13,144 nt of DNA, taken from assembly GCA_900556555.1 (NCBI GenBank), contig USPF01000055.1, forward strand, positions 1 through 13,144, read 5' to 3'. Origin of the DNA: an uncultured Blautia sp. GTDB lineage: Bacteria; Bacillota; Clostridia; Lachnospirales; Lachnospiraceae. This document shows, piece by piece, positions 1 to 6,619 of this stretch. The translations under genes and the position numbers were made by a program. The notes under the pieces are model-generated. The model ran no database searches, was not told the DNA's origin, and was given only the letters and a program-made list of their open reading frames with translations. The stretch's first letter is position 1; every line of letters starts with the position of its first letter.

Positions 1-531
1 CCGGCGGTCTACGATCTCCAGCAGACGGTCATTTGGGATAACGATCAGTGTGTCCACATTCTCTTTTAATTTTTCAATACCTGTCAGTGCGTTTGTCATA
101 CGGGTCTTAGCTTCAAAACGGAAAGGTTTTGTGACAACGCCGACGGTCAGGATACCCATTTCTTTTGCCAGGCCTGCCACGATCGGTGCGGCACCTGTTC
201 CGGTTCCGCCACCCATACCGCAGGTAACGAATACCATATCTGCGCCCTGCAGTACCTGTTTGATCTCTTCGATGCTCTCCTCAGCCGCTTTCTCGCCGAT
301 CTCCGGCTTAGCGCCTGCACCAAGACCTTTTGTCAGCTTCTCACCGATCTGCACTACAGTCGGTGCCTTGCATAAGGTCAGGGCCTGTTTATCTGTATTG
401 ACTCCGACGAATTCCACTCCGCCGATAGCCTCTTCCACCATTCTGTTGACTGCGTTATTACCAGCTCCACCTACACCAATCACTATAATTTTTGCAGATG
501 ATTCAGCTTCGTTTGTCATAATCTCTAACAC
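1..531 (-). CDS. ftsZ: Cell division protein FtsZ, N-terminal part (runs off the left edge)
   Basis: FtsZ is the tubulin-like GTPase that polymerises into the cytoplasmic Z ring and recruits the division machinery. The visible 177 codons are the N-terminal GTP-binding domain. They show the Rossmann glycine motif [14 protein letters not shown] (residues 18-31), VNTD (44-47) and the tubulin signature [12 protein letters not shown] (about 105-116), which binds GTP phosphates. The C-terminal domain lies outside the window. I chose GTG at 531-529 as start because AAAGGAGG (546-539) sits 7 bases upstream. The in-frame ATG at 519-517 would be 19 bases from that site. The resulting N-terminus ([11 protein letters not shown]) resembles what I recall of clostridial FtsZ. 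Codons favour G/C in third position more than in the neighbouring genes, as expected for a highly expressed protein. It has its own promoter upstream. Identity is certain; the start is likely. Confidence 0.97.
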   Translation of the reverse strand, partial: MLEIMTNEAESSAKIIVIGVGGAGNNAVNRMVEEAIGGVEFVGVNTDKQALTLCKAPTVVQIGEKLTKGLGAGAKPEIGEKAAEESIEEIKQVLQGADMVFVTCGMGGGTGTGAAPIVAGLAKEMGILTVGVVTKPFRFEAKTRMTNALTGIEKLKENVDTLIVIPNDRLLEIVDRR

Positions 532-538
532 GGTATTT

Positions 539-546
539 CCTCCTTT
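539..546 (-). promoter_or_regulatory. Strong Shine-Dalgarno that decides the ftsZ start
   Basis: On the minus strand AAAGGAGG lies 7 bases before GTG (531-529) and 19 bases before the first in-frame ATG (519-517). This spacing favours the GTG start and adds four residues to the protein. Confidence 0.8.
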
Positions 547-578
547 AGCTCCCTTGTATGATTTATGTTCTATATGCT

Positions 579-595
579 ATACATTCCGTATGTAT
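579..595 (-). repeat. Inverted repeat in the ftsZ 5' leader
   Basis: A perfect 6-bp inverted repeat (ATACAT, 5-base gap, ATGTAT) lies between the predicted ftsZ promoter and its ribosome-binding site. It could form a weak A/U-rich hairpin in the leader RNA or be a protein-binding half-site pair. The stem is too weak to be a terminator and no function is assigned. Confidence 0.35.
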
Positions 596-636
596 CAGTC
601 AAAATCCATGGCTGTTCTTTTGCTACATATAGATAT

Positions 637-665
637 ATAATATATGCTTTTTTTAAATTAATCAA
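637..665 (-). promoter_or_regulatory. Predicted housekeeping sigma promoter for ftsZ
   Basis: On the minus strand TTGATT (665-660) is followed by exactly 17 bases and TATTAT (642-637). Each element matches the sigma-A consensus (TTGACA / TATAAT) at four or five positions. Transcription would start near 630, giving a leader of about 100 bases before the GTG start. It lies in the 186-base gap after ftsQ, and no convincing terminator separates the two genes. ftsZ is therefore probably served both by read-through and by this promoter. Confidence 0.65.
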
Positions 666-717
666 CTGGTAAATTTACTTTTTAAGAAATTTTTCTTCAA
701 TTTTTAGATTTTATCCG

Positions 718-1641
718 TTATTCCTCCGTATTTGTACCAGTCTCTGATTCTGCTGCATCTGTTCCGTCGCTGTATTCCAGTCCGGAATCATCCCATTCCT
801 CTTCTTCCTGGCTTTCTTCTTCCCTGGATTCTCCCTGCTCTGGAAGAATGTAGTCCGGCCTGTCTGTATTTTCTGATTCTCCGGAGGCATCGGAATCTCC
901 ATCCGTAGTTTCCTCTTCGCTCTCCCCTGCATTGTCAAAAACCACTCCAGCCGTGTCTTCGTTTATATTTTCCAGGTGCAGAATTCCTTCCATCCCCTCA
1001 AGCTGTGGAAGTATTCCTGACAACCGGTTCATCTTTTCATCCATATTTTCGTCATCACCCAGACGTACTTCCACATCAGCATAATATAGCACAAGCTGGT
1101 TCATGTCATTGAAAATAAGCCTGTCTGGCTTTTGCTTTGACTTTTCCAGCATTTTTCCTACACTCAGGATGGTATTCAGTTTTTTTGTGTTAATACCCTT
1201 GAGCTTTTCTCCCAGCTTCGCCTGTTTCACGCTGATACCGTCGATCACTGGTACTCCCTCCAAAGGTTCCTCTGTGATAATGTGAATGATTCCCTGTCTG
1301 TCGAAATTTACATATTGCCCTTGAAATTCCAGGCATCCTACCATCTGTTTTTCTTTTACCTGAACCACAATGGTATTCCTGTTTTTTCGTTTTATGGTCA
1401 CTCCGTCTATCATCTTGGCATCTTTTGTTTTTTCATCTGTCTTGGTAAGCATGACCAGAATGGAATTCTTTGCATTCGGTGCATCCAGAACCATTTTTTT
1501 GATTTCCTCATCAGAATAATACCGGTTGCCCTCAATCTGTATCTTGGTCACACGGAATCCCACAAAAAACACCAGGGCTGCAACAAGCACTGCCAGCACC
1601 ACGGCTTCTATGAAAATCCTGTATAATTTTCTTTTATTCAT
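718..1641 (-). CDS. ftsQ: Cell division protein FtsQ/DivIB with long acidic C-terminal tail
   Basis: FtsQ/DivIB is a bitopic divisome protein that bridges FtsL and its partners and regulates septal wall synthesis outside the membrane. The 307-residue product has a short basic cytoplasmic start, one membrane helix (about 11-28) and a POTRA domain beginning at FRVTKIQIEGNRYYSDEEI (29-47). A beta domain follows to about residue 236. The last 71 residues (237-307) are low complexity; about 29 are Asp or Glu and the rest are mainly Ser, Thr and Gly. This acidic tail would be disordered and extracytoplasmic. The start is ATG, with AAGGGG just upstream overlapping the murA stop codon. The gap to murA is 10 bases, indicating co-transcription. 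The position before ftsZ matches divIB in other Firmicutes. The family call rests on topology, POTRA-like sequence and context, since FtsQ diverges strongly. Confidence 0.9.
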   Translation of the reverse strand: MNKRKLYRIFIEAVVLAVLVAALVFFVGFRVTKIQIEGNRYYSDEEIKKMVLDAPNAKNSILVMLTKTDEKTKDAKMIDGVTIKRKNRNTIVVQVKEKQMVGCLEFQGQYVNFDRQGIIHIITEEPLEGVPVIDGISVKQAKLGEKLKGINTKKLNTILSVGKMLEKSKQKPDRLIFNDMNQLVLYYADVEVRLGDDENMDEKMNRLSGILPQLEGMEGILHLENINEDTAGVVFDNAGESEEETTDGDSDASGESENTDRPDYILPEQGESREEESQEEEEWDDSGLEYSDGTDAAESETGTNTEE

Positions 1642-1651
1642 AAATGTCCCC

Positions 1652-2908
1652 TTAATCCTTTAAAATCCTGGCTCCCATATGCTTCAAATCACGGCAGATA
1701 TCCTCATATCCCCGTTCAATAAAATTCCTGTTCTCCACATATGTTTCACCTCTGGCCGCCAGCCCCGCAATGATAAGAGCTGCCCCTCCTCGTAATTCCA
1801 TAGCTTCTACCCGTGTTCCAACCAGATTGCTTCCTGTAATCCTTGCACGGTTCCCGCAAACTTCAATACATGCCCCCATTTTCCTTAACTGGGAAACTGT
1901 CTTGAACCGGTCCTCAAAGATATTCTCCACAATGCAGCTTTCGCCTCTGGCTGCTGCCAGCACTGCCATAAAAACAGACTGCAAATCCGTTGGAAATCCC
2001 GGATAAACCTGAGTCTCGAGAAGAGCCATAGGATTATCTGCCCAAAAACTTTGCAAAGTTAGTTTACCACTGTTGTACCTATATTGTCCACCTATTTTCT
2101 CATAGGCATCAAGCAAAGCTCCCATCTCCTCCATGGGCGGTTGTAAAAGCGTACCCCCTCCTCTGGTAATGGCACTGGCACAGACATACGTTCCTGCTGC
2201 AATCCGGTCTGTAGGAATGAAAAATTCTGTATCATGAAGCGTTTCCACCCCCTGAATCTTCAACGTTCCTGTTCCAATCCCACGAATCAGAGCTCCGGCT
2301 TTCTGCAAAAACCGGCACAGCCAGGTCACTTCCGGCTCCTGTGAGCATCCAAGAAGCACCGTGTTCCCCTTGGCACAGACTGCCCCAAGAACAGCGTTTT
2401 GTGTTGCTCCCACACTTCTTTTTTCAAACCTTATGACATTGCCTCTTAACCCGGTTGTCTCTGCTCTTAGTATTCCCTGTTCTTCTTTAAAGACCGCTCC
2501 CAGTTTTTCTAATGCCTTAATATGCATTTCAATGGGCCGTTTCCCTATGACACATCCTCCTGGGTATGGCACAGAGGCTTCCCCACATCTGCCCAGAAGA
2601 CTTCCCAGCAAGACCACAGAAGAACGCATCTGGCTTCCTGCTCTTACATCTGCCTGTGGCTTCATAAGATGGTTTGCATGGATTTCCATGGTATTTCCCT
2701 TCCAGCAGGTTTTTGCGCCCATATGCTGAAGAATCGTTTCCATGAGGAACACATCAGAAATCTTAGGACAGCCATGGAGCACTGTGGTTCCTTTATTTAA
2801 AAGAGCGGCAGCCATCATTGGCAATGCCGCATTTTTTGACCCCTGTATGCTTACCTCTCCCTGTAGGGGAATCCCTCCTGTAATCTTTATTCCGTTCAAG
2901 CCATACAC
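1652..2908 (-). CDS. murA: UDP-N-acetylglucosamine 1-carboxyvinyltransferase MurA
   Basis: MurA transfers enolpyruvate from PEP to UDP-GlcNAc in the cytoplasm, the first committed step of peptidoglycan synthesis and the target of fosfomycin. The product has up to 418 residues, the usual length. Visible motifs are GSKNAALP (23-30, with the conserved Lys-Asn pair) and PGGCVIGKRPIEMH (116-129, with catalytic and fosfomycin-reactive Cys119). Further along are PGFPTDLQ with the conserved Asp and LRGGAALIIAGL with the conserved Arg near the C-terminus. Residue numbers use the outermost GTG (2908-2906). That GTG abuts its Shine-Dalgarno sequence, so TTG at 2899-2897, three codons in and 8 bases from AGAGGAG, is the better start. 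The gene fills the slot between ftsW and divIB that holds murG and murB in Bacillus. Many Firmicutes carry two MurA paralogues, and which one this is cannot be told here. Confidence 0.96.
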   Translation of the reverse strand: MYGLNGIKITGGIPLQGEVSIQGSKNAALPMMAAALLNKGTTVLHGCPKISDVFLMETILQHMGAKTCWKGNTMEIHANHLMKPQADVRAGSQMRSSVVLLGSLLGRCGEASVPYPGGCVIGKRPIEMHIKALEKLGAVFKEEQGILRAETTGLRGNVIRFEKRSVGATQNAVLGAVCAKGNTVLLGCSQEPEVTWLCRFLQKAGALIRGIGTGTLKIQGVETLHDTEFFIPTDRIAAGTYVCASAITRGGGTLLQPPMEEMGALLDAYEKIGGQYRYNSGKLTLQSFWADNPMALLETQVYPGFPTDLQSVFMAVLAAARGESCIVENIFEDRFKTVSQLRKMGACIEVCGNRARITGSNLVGTRVEAMELRGGAALIIAGLAARGETYVENRNFIERGYEDICRDLKHMGARILKD

Positions 2909-2914
2909 TCCTCT
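2908..2914 (-). promoter_or_regulatory. Shine-Dalgarno that bears on the murA start
   Basis: AGAGGAG on the minus strand ends at 2908, overlapping the first base of the outermost GTG candidate. It stands 8 bases before the in-frame TTG at 2899-2897. An ATG at 2904-2902 is out of frame and stops after two codons. Spacing therefore favours TTG. Confidence 0.6.
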
Positions 2915-2932
2915 GTGTTCAGATTCAAAGAT

Positions 2933-2941
2933 ACTATATCA
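2933..2941 (-). promoter_or_regulatory. Possible extended -10 promoter for murA
   Basis: In the 63-base gap between ftsW and murA the minus strand reads TGATATAGT, which matches the extended -10 form TGnTATAAT at all but one position. No recognisable -35 lies 16-18 bases upstream. Transcription would start near 2926, giving a short leader that still contains the AGAGGAG site. This could be chance in an A/T-rich gap. Confidence 0.35.
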
Positions 2942-2971
2942 TATGCTGTGATGCAGATTCTGTGCAGGCTT

Positions 2972-4087
2972 TTACGGCTCCTCATATCTGCTGACAGACA
3001 GGGCAATGCCCATTTCTCCCAATAAAAACAATACGGAGGTTCCTCCATAGCTGACAAAGGGCAGCGTGATTCCTGTGTTCGGAATGGTATTGGTCACTAC
3101 AGCAATATTTAAGATTACCTGCATCGCCATATGCCCCATAATCCCCGCTGCAATCAAAGCACCGCACAAATCCTTTGCATTGGCCGCAATGACCATCAGC
3201 CGCCATATCAACAAGCCGAACAGAAGAATAACCAGGCATGAACCTACAAGTCCTGTTTCCTCACATATAATTGAAAAAATCATGTCATTTTGAGCTTCCG
3301 GCACAAATCCAAGTTTCTGCAGGCTGCTGCCAAGCCCCCTGCCAAAGATTCCCCCGCTGCCTATGGCATACAATCCCTGAATGGTCTGAAAACCTTTCTC
3401 ATAGGCCTCCGGGTTTCTCCAGATGGCAAGACGTTCCAGACGGTAACTTGCCATACTTAAAAAAAACCCGATAAAGAGAATTCCGGCAGCTCCAATTCCC
3501 ACAAAAGGAAGATATCTGGGATCTGATACAAAAATAAGAATTACCCCAATGCCAAGAATGATCACTGCTGTACTCAGGTTATTGGTTCCCACAAGTCCCA
3601 CAATAGGAAGCAAAAGTACCATGGTACCCGCCATATGAAGGAATCCCTGCCTCTTCTCCCTGCCCTTTATCATTACCCAGGTTAGAAACAAAATCACTGC
3701 CACTTTGGCAAACTCAGAAGGCTGAAAAGATAATGGCCCTATGGACAGCCATCGTTTTGAACCATTATACTCATCTCCGAACAACAGGACAGCCAGGGAA
3801 AGCAGTATGGATACCAAATAAAAAAAGGGGGCAAATTTCACCAGAATATGGTAATCCATGCAGGACACCAGATACATCCCCATAAGCCCCAGGGAAGTGG
3901 CCAAAATCTGTTTCTTGAAATAATAGGCCGAGTCATGGAATTTCACTCTCCCGTTATAAGCACTGGTACTATAAAGGAACACCAGACCGCAGACGGTCAG
4001 AAGCAGCACCAGAAACAAAAGGATGCTATCCGGATGTCTCTCTCTTTTCTTTTCTCTTACCAAAAACAGCACATTCCTCTCCGTCAC
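2972..4087 (-). CDS. ftsW: SEDS-family septal peptidoglycan glycosyltransferase FtsW (SpoVE/RodA type)
   Basis: SEDS proteins polymerise lipid II into glycan strands together with a cognate class B PBP. The 371-residue product is a polytopic membrane protein with about ten hydrophobic segments. It carries NGSKRWLSIGPLSFQPSEFAK (108-128), QNDMIFSIICEETG (266-279, with the putative catalytic Asp268) and PFVSYGGTS (343-351). The segment often written PDLGTA is NNLSTA here (169-174). Cluster position matches B. subtilis spoVE, so an FtsW or SpoVE role are both possible, and RodA is less likely. The start GTG (4087-4085) has no clear Shine-Dalgarno of its own. It overlaps by 4 bases (GTGA) the stop of a 17-codon leader ORF, which suggests translational coupling. 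Internal alternatives are GTG at 4072-4070, 3 bases after GGAGAGG, and TTG at 4063-4061. No murG lies between this gene and murA. Confidence 0.95.
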   Translation of the reverse strand: MTERNVLFLVREKKRERHPDSILLFLVLLLTVCGLVFLYSTSAYNGRVKFHDSAYYFKKQILATSLGLMGMYLVSCMDYHILVKFAPFFYLVSILLSLAVLLFGDEYNGSKRWLSIGPLSFQPSEFAKVAVILFLTWVMIKGREKRQGFLHMAGTMVLLLPIVGLVGTNNLSTAVIILGIGVILIFVSDPRYLPFVGIGAAGILFIGFFLSMASYRLERLAIWRNPEAYEKGFQTIQGLYAIGSGGIFGRGLGSSLQKLGFVPEAQNDMIFSIICEETGLVGSCLVILLFGLLIWRLMVIAANAKDLCGALIAAGIMGHMAMQVILNIAVVTNTIPNTGITLPFVSYGGTSVLFLLGEMGIALSVSRYEEP

Positions 4088-4137
4088 TGGTTCTTTTCAA
4101 TATATGCCCTGACACGCAAAAGGAGAACTCCCTTCAT
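4084..4137 (-). CDS. Candidate 17-residue leader peptide upstream of ftsW
   Basis: A short ORF in the murD-ftsW gap encodes MKGVLLLRVRAYIEKNQ. It starts at ATG 4137-4135 with AAAGGAG (4151-4145) 7 bases upstream, the best ribosome-binding site in this gap. Its TGA stop (4086-4084) overlaps the ftsW GTG start as GTGA. It is in a different frame from ftsW, so it is not an N-terminal extension. Ribosomes finishing this ORF could re-initiate at ftsW. The peptide is basic and has no recognised family. It may act only as a translated leader, or may not be expressed. Confidence 0.45.
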   Translation of the reverse strand: MKGVLLLRVRAYIEKNQ

Positions 4138-4151
4138 GGGAATTCTCCTTT
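4119..4151 (-). promoter_or_regulatory. Stable hairpin between murD and ftsW (attenuator, weak terminator or RBS-masking stem)
   Basis: Starting 13 bases after the murD stop, AAAGGAGAA (4151-4143) pairs with TTCTCCTTT (4127-4119). Past one mismatch, TCCC (4141-4138) pairs with GGGA (4132-4129), leaving the 5-base loop ATGAA. The paired 5' arm contains the leader ORF's Shine-Dalgarno, and the loop contains its ATG. On the minus strand the stem is followed by only a short T run (TTTT, three of which are in the stem) and then GCG, so it is a poor intrinsic terminator. RNA stabilisation, processing or translational gating is equally plausible. Confidence 0.65.
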
Positions 4152-4164
4152 GGTGATACCTATT

Positions 4165-5559
4165 TTACGCCTTCATGCGGAGCACATATTCCTTGAATTT
4201 GTCCCCACGCTGTTCATAATTGTCAAACTGGCCCCAGCTTGCACAGGCAGGGGAAAGAAGTACCGCATCTCCTTCCACTGCTTTGGAAGCACAGATTTTC
4301 ACGGCTTCCTCCAGGTTGTCCGCCAGAATCGTATTCTCAAATCCACAGGCATGGGCTGTTTCCTGAATTTTCTCTCTTGTCTGTCCGATGAGAACCAGAT
4401 ACTTCACTTTACCGTCAAATGAACGTATCCACTCTTCGTAGGAAGATTCCTTGTCATACCCTCCGCCAATCAGCAATGTCGGGCGGTTCATAGCCTGAAT
4501 TCCCTTGATTGCTGCATCTGGGTTTGTCCCCTTAGAGTCATTGTAATAAGCTACTCCGTCTATTTCATCTACAAATTCGATTCTATGAGCCACAGCTTTA
4601 AATGCTGTAACTGCTTTGTGAATGACTTCTACCGGCACTCCTGCATAATAAGCCATGGCACAGGCTGCCATCACATTTTCATAGTTATGCTGCCCCAGAA
4701 GTTTCAGTTCCCCGGTTCTGACCATTTCTATTTCTTTCTCACCTGTCCGAAGCAGGATTCTGTTTCCATCCAGGAAAATCCCCTTTTCCAGTTTCCGTAC
4801 ACTGGAAAAGAAAATTGGTGTTGCAGGGCAGTGCTTTGCATACTCTCTCAGCTCCAAATCTTCATAATTCAGGACACAGTAGCTGTCCTTTGTCTGATGA
4901 GCTGCAATCAATTCCTTCACTCTGATATACTCTTCCATGGTGTGATGGCGGTTCAGATGATCCTCTGTGATGTTCAGGATTCCTGAAACATCCGGAGAAA
5001 AGTGCTCTGTTGTTTCCAGCTGAAAACTGCTGATTTCAGCTACTGTACAACTGTTTTCTGTCATAGAAAGTGCAGCCCCTGTATAAGCATTTCCGATATT
5101 GCCCACAACAAAGACAGAATCATAAGAATCTCTGGATTCCCTGTCTTCCTTCATGATTTCTCCCAGCAAGGCTGTGGTGGTAGTTTTTCCATTGGTTCCG
5201 GTGATTGCCAGAACCTTTCCGCCTCCCATTTGGTAGGCAAGCTCTACCTCTCCCCAAATAGGAATTCCGGCTGCTTTTAGTTTTTCTACCGGAGGAATAT
5301 CCAGAGGAACACCAGGGCTCATCACCACCAGTTCCAGCGAATCTATCAATTCCTGGGGCAGCTCTCCCAAAACAATCCTGCAGGCAGAAGCTGTATCCAG
5401 CCTTTTTCTGATTTCCTGCTCTAAAAGCTTCTCATTCCCATCATAAAGCACTACATCAGCCTTCAATGCCTCCAAAAGCTTCACTGCACCAATCCCGCTG
5501 ATGCCGGAGCCAAATACCAGCACTCTTTTATTTTCCAAATCTTTTCTCTGCAATCTCAT
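4165..5559 (-). CDS. murD: UDP-N-acetylmuramoyl-L-alanine--D-glutamate ligase MurD
   Basis: MurD is the cytoplasmic ATP-dependent ligase that adds D-glutamate to UDP-MurNAc-L-Ala. The 464-residue product has the three Mur ligase domains. The N-terminal Rossmann-like nucleotide domain starts at VLVFGSGISGIGA (13-25). The central ATPase has the P-loop ITGTNGKTTTT (119-129), SSFQLE (177-182), NITEDHLNRH (196-205) and the likely carbamylated lysine in EEYIRVKE (K215). The C-terminal domain has HRIEFV (325-330), NDSKGTNPDA (340-349) and LSPACASW (435-442). ATG at 5559-5557 is taken as start because GAGG (5571-5568) is 8 bases away. An upstream in-frame TTG (5565-5563) would be only 2 bases from that site. 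The gene follows mraY by 36 bases with no visible terminator, so the two are probably co-transcribed. Confidence 0.97.
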   Translation of the reverse strand: MRLQRKDLENKRVLVFGSGISGIGAVKLLEALKADVVLYDGNEKLLEQEIRKRLDTASACRIVLGELPQELIDSLELVVMSPGVPLDIPPVEKLKAAGIPIWGEVELAYQMGGGKVLAITGTNGKTTTTALLGEIMKEDRESRDSYDSVFVVGNIGNAYTGAALSMTENSCTVAEISSFQLETTEHFSPDVSGILNITEDHLNRHHTMEEYIRVKELIAAHQTKDSYCVLNYEDLELREYAKHCPATPIFFSSVRKLEKGIFLDGNRILLRTGEKEIEMVRTGELKLLGQHNYENVMAACAMAYYAGVPVEVIHKAVTAFKAVAHRIEFVDEIDGVAYYNDSKGTNPDAAIKGIQAMNRPTLLIGGGYDKESSYEEWIRSFDGKVKYLVLIGQTREKIQETAHACGFENTILADNLEEAVKICASKAVEGDAVLLSPACASWGQFDNYEQRGDKFKEYVLRMKA

Positions 5560-5567
5560 AATCAATT

Positions 5568-5572
5568 CCTCA
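5568..5572 (-). promoter_or_regulatory. Shine-Dalgarno supporting the murD ATG start
   Basis: TGAGG on the minus strand lies 8 bases before ATG 5559-5557 and only 2 before the in-frame TTG at 5565-5563. The shorter reading of MurD is therefore preferred. Confidence 0.65.
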
Positions 5573-5595
5573 TCTTTCCAGGCTTTTTCCGCTCT

Positions 5596-6555
5596 TTAAA
5601 CACCCATCAGGGCAATGAGACACAACACAGCCGTAATCACAGAAAATACTGCCACAATTCTGGTCTCAGACCAGCCGCACAGTTCAAAATGGTGATGGAT
5701 CGGAGCCATCTTGAAGAAACGTTTTCCATGAGTAGCCTTGAAATAGGTCACCTGGATCATAACAGACAGGACTTCCACCACATAAATCATTCCTACCAGA
5801 ATAATGAACAACGGCATCTGAAGCATATAAGCAGTTCCTGCCACAAAGCCTCCAAGTGCCAGAGAACCGGTATCTCCCATAAAAATCTTAGCCGGATATA
5901 CATTAAACAGTAAAAATCCCATCAGTGCCCCCACAACCGCACAGGTAATGGGCTCAATACCACTTTTGGTTCCAATAGCCATTACAGAGAAGAACGTTGC
6001 AACCATAATGGTCACAGAAGATGCCAGGCCATCCAGTCCATCTGTAAAGTTTACACCATTTACAGTTCCAATCACTGCAATAAACAGTACAGGAATCGTC
6101 AAAATTCCTAAATCCAGTTCATGTCCTGGGAAAAATGGAATCTTCATGGTCATTGGAATATCTGTAAACTTCATCAGATAAAATGCGAATATTCCGGTTA
6201 CAACAATCTGGCAGGCCATTTTCTGCATAGGCATCAGGCCATCTGAACGTTTCAGTACGACCTTCAGATAATCGTCCAGAAATCCGATGATTCCAAATCC
6301 CAGGGTCAGAAACAGAACCGGAATAATCTTCGGATAATCTTTTACATAAAACAGGGAAGTTACGACTGTTGATAACAGGAAGATGATTCCTCCCATAGTA
6401 GGAGTTCCTGCTTTTTTCAGATGGGACTGTACGCCTTCTACCCTCTCTGTCTGTCCCATTTTCAATTTTCTCAAATAAGGGATCACAACAGGTCCTAATA
6501 ATACGCTGATAGCAAAGGCAATCAGCACCGGTAACGCCATAGTAAATTCTGTCAT
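5596..6555 (-). CDS. mraY: Phospho-N-acetylmuramoyl-pentapeptide transferase MraY
   Basis: MraY is the integral membrane enzyme that transfers phospho-MurNAc-pentapeptide to undecaprenyl phosphate, giving lipid I. The 319-residue product has about ten hydrophobic segments. It carries the family motifs in order: KKAGTPTMGG (47-56), FLDDYLK (92-98, with the Mg-binding Asp-Asp pair), NGVNFTDGLDGLA (166-178), FMGDTGSLALGG (225-236) and MAPIHHHFE (283-291, the histidine-rich loop). The length is normal for Gram-positives. The ATG start has AGAGG 6 bases upstream. A near-consensus promoter lies immediately upstream, so the gene likely heads a transcription unit continuing into murD, ftsW, murA and ftsQ. 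murE and murF, often adjacent to mraY, are absent here. Confidence 0.98.
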   Translation of the reverse strand: MTEFTMALPVLIAFAISVLLGPVVIPYLRKLKMGQTERVEGVQSHLKKAGTPTMGGIIFLLSTVVTSLFYVKDYPKIIPVLFLTLGFGIIGFLDDYLKVVLKRSDGLMPMQKMACQIVVTGIFAFYLMKFTDIPMTMKIPFFPGHELDLGILTIPVLFIAVIGTVNGVNFTDGLDGLASSVTIMVATFFSVMAIGTKSGIEPITCAVVGALMGFLLFNVYPAKIFMGDTGSLALGGFVAGTAYMLQMPLFIILVGMIYVVEVLSVMIQVTYFKATHGKRFFKMAPIHHHFELCGWSETRIVAVFSVITAVLCLIALMGV

Positions 6556-6590
6556 AGTACACCTCTTTTATATGTATTTTACTCTTAATC

Positions 6591-6619
6591 AGTATAATGC
6601 TTTTTTTCGTATTTATCAA
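6591..6619 (-). promoter_or_regulatory. Near-consensus housekeeping promoter upstream of mraY
   Basis: On the minus strand TTGATA (6619-6614), a 17-base spacer and TATACT (6596-6591) each match the sigma-A consensus at five of six positions. The -35 overlaps the TGA stop (6618-6616) of the preceding PBP gene. Transcription would begin near 6584, about 29 bases before the mraY ATG. This is the best promoter match I found in the window and suggests mraY heads its own sub-operon. Confidence 0.78.

Noticed and set aside
604..618. Tiny ORF (ATG GAT TTT GAC TGA) in the ftsZ leader
   Set aside because: Four codons with no Shine-Dalgarno sequence; chance.
50..640. Long rightward ORF of 196 codons across ftsZ
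   Set aside because: It lies antisense to ftsZ, whose GTPase motifs are unmistakable, and its Ser/Pro/Ile-rich translation resembles no protein I know.
682..699. AAGAAATTTTTCTT near the end of ftsQ as a terminator
   Set aside because: The stem is only five A/T-rich pairs and no T run follows it on the minus strand, so it is too weak.
4084..4137. 17-codon ORF as a frameshifted N-terminus of FtsW
   Set aside because: FtsW from the GTG already has a full-length N-terminus with a basic start before the first membrane helix. The GTGA overlap fits coupling better than a frameshift.
6119..6619. Leftward 166-codon ORF overlapping mraY in another frame
   Set aside because: It overlaps most of the first half of mraY, shows no domain, and its composition is that of an out-of-frame reading.
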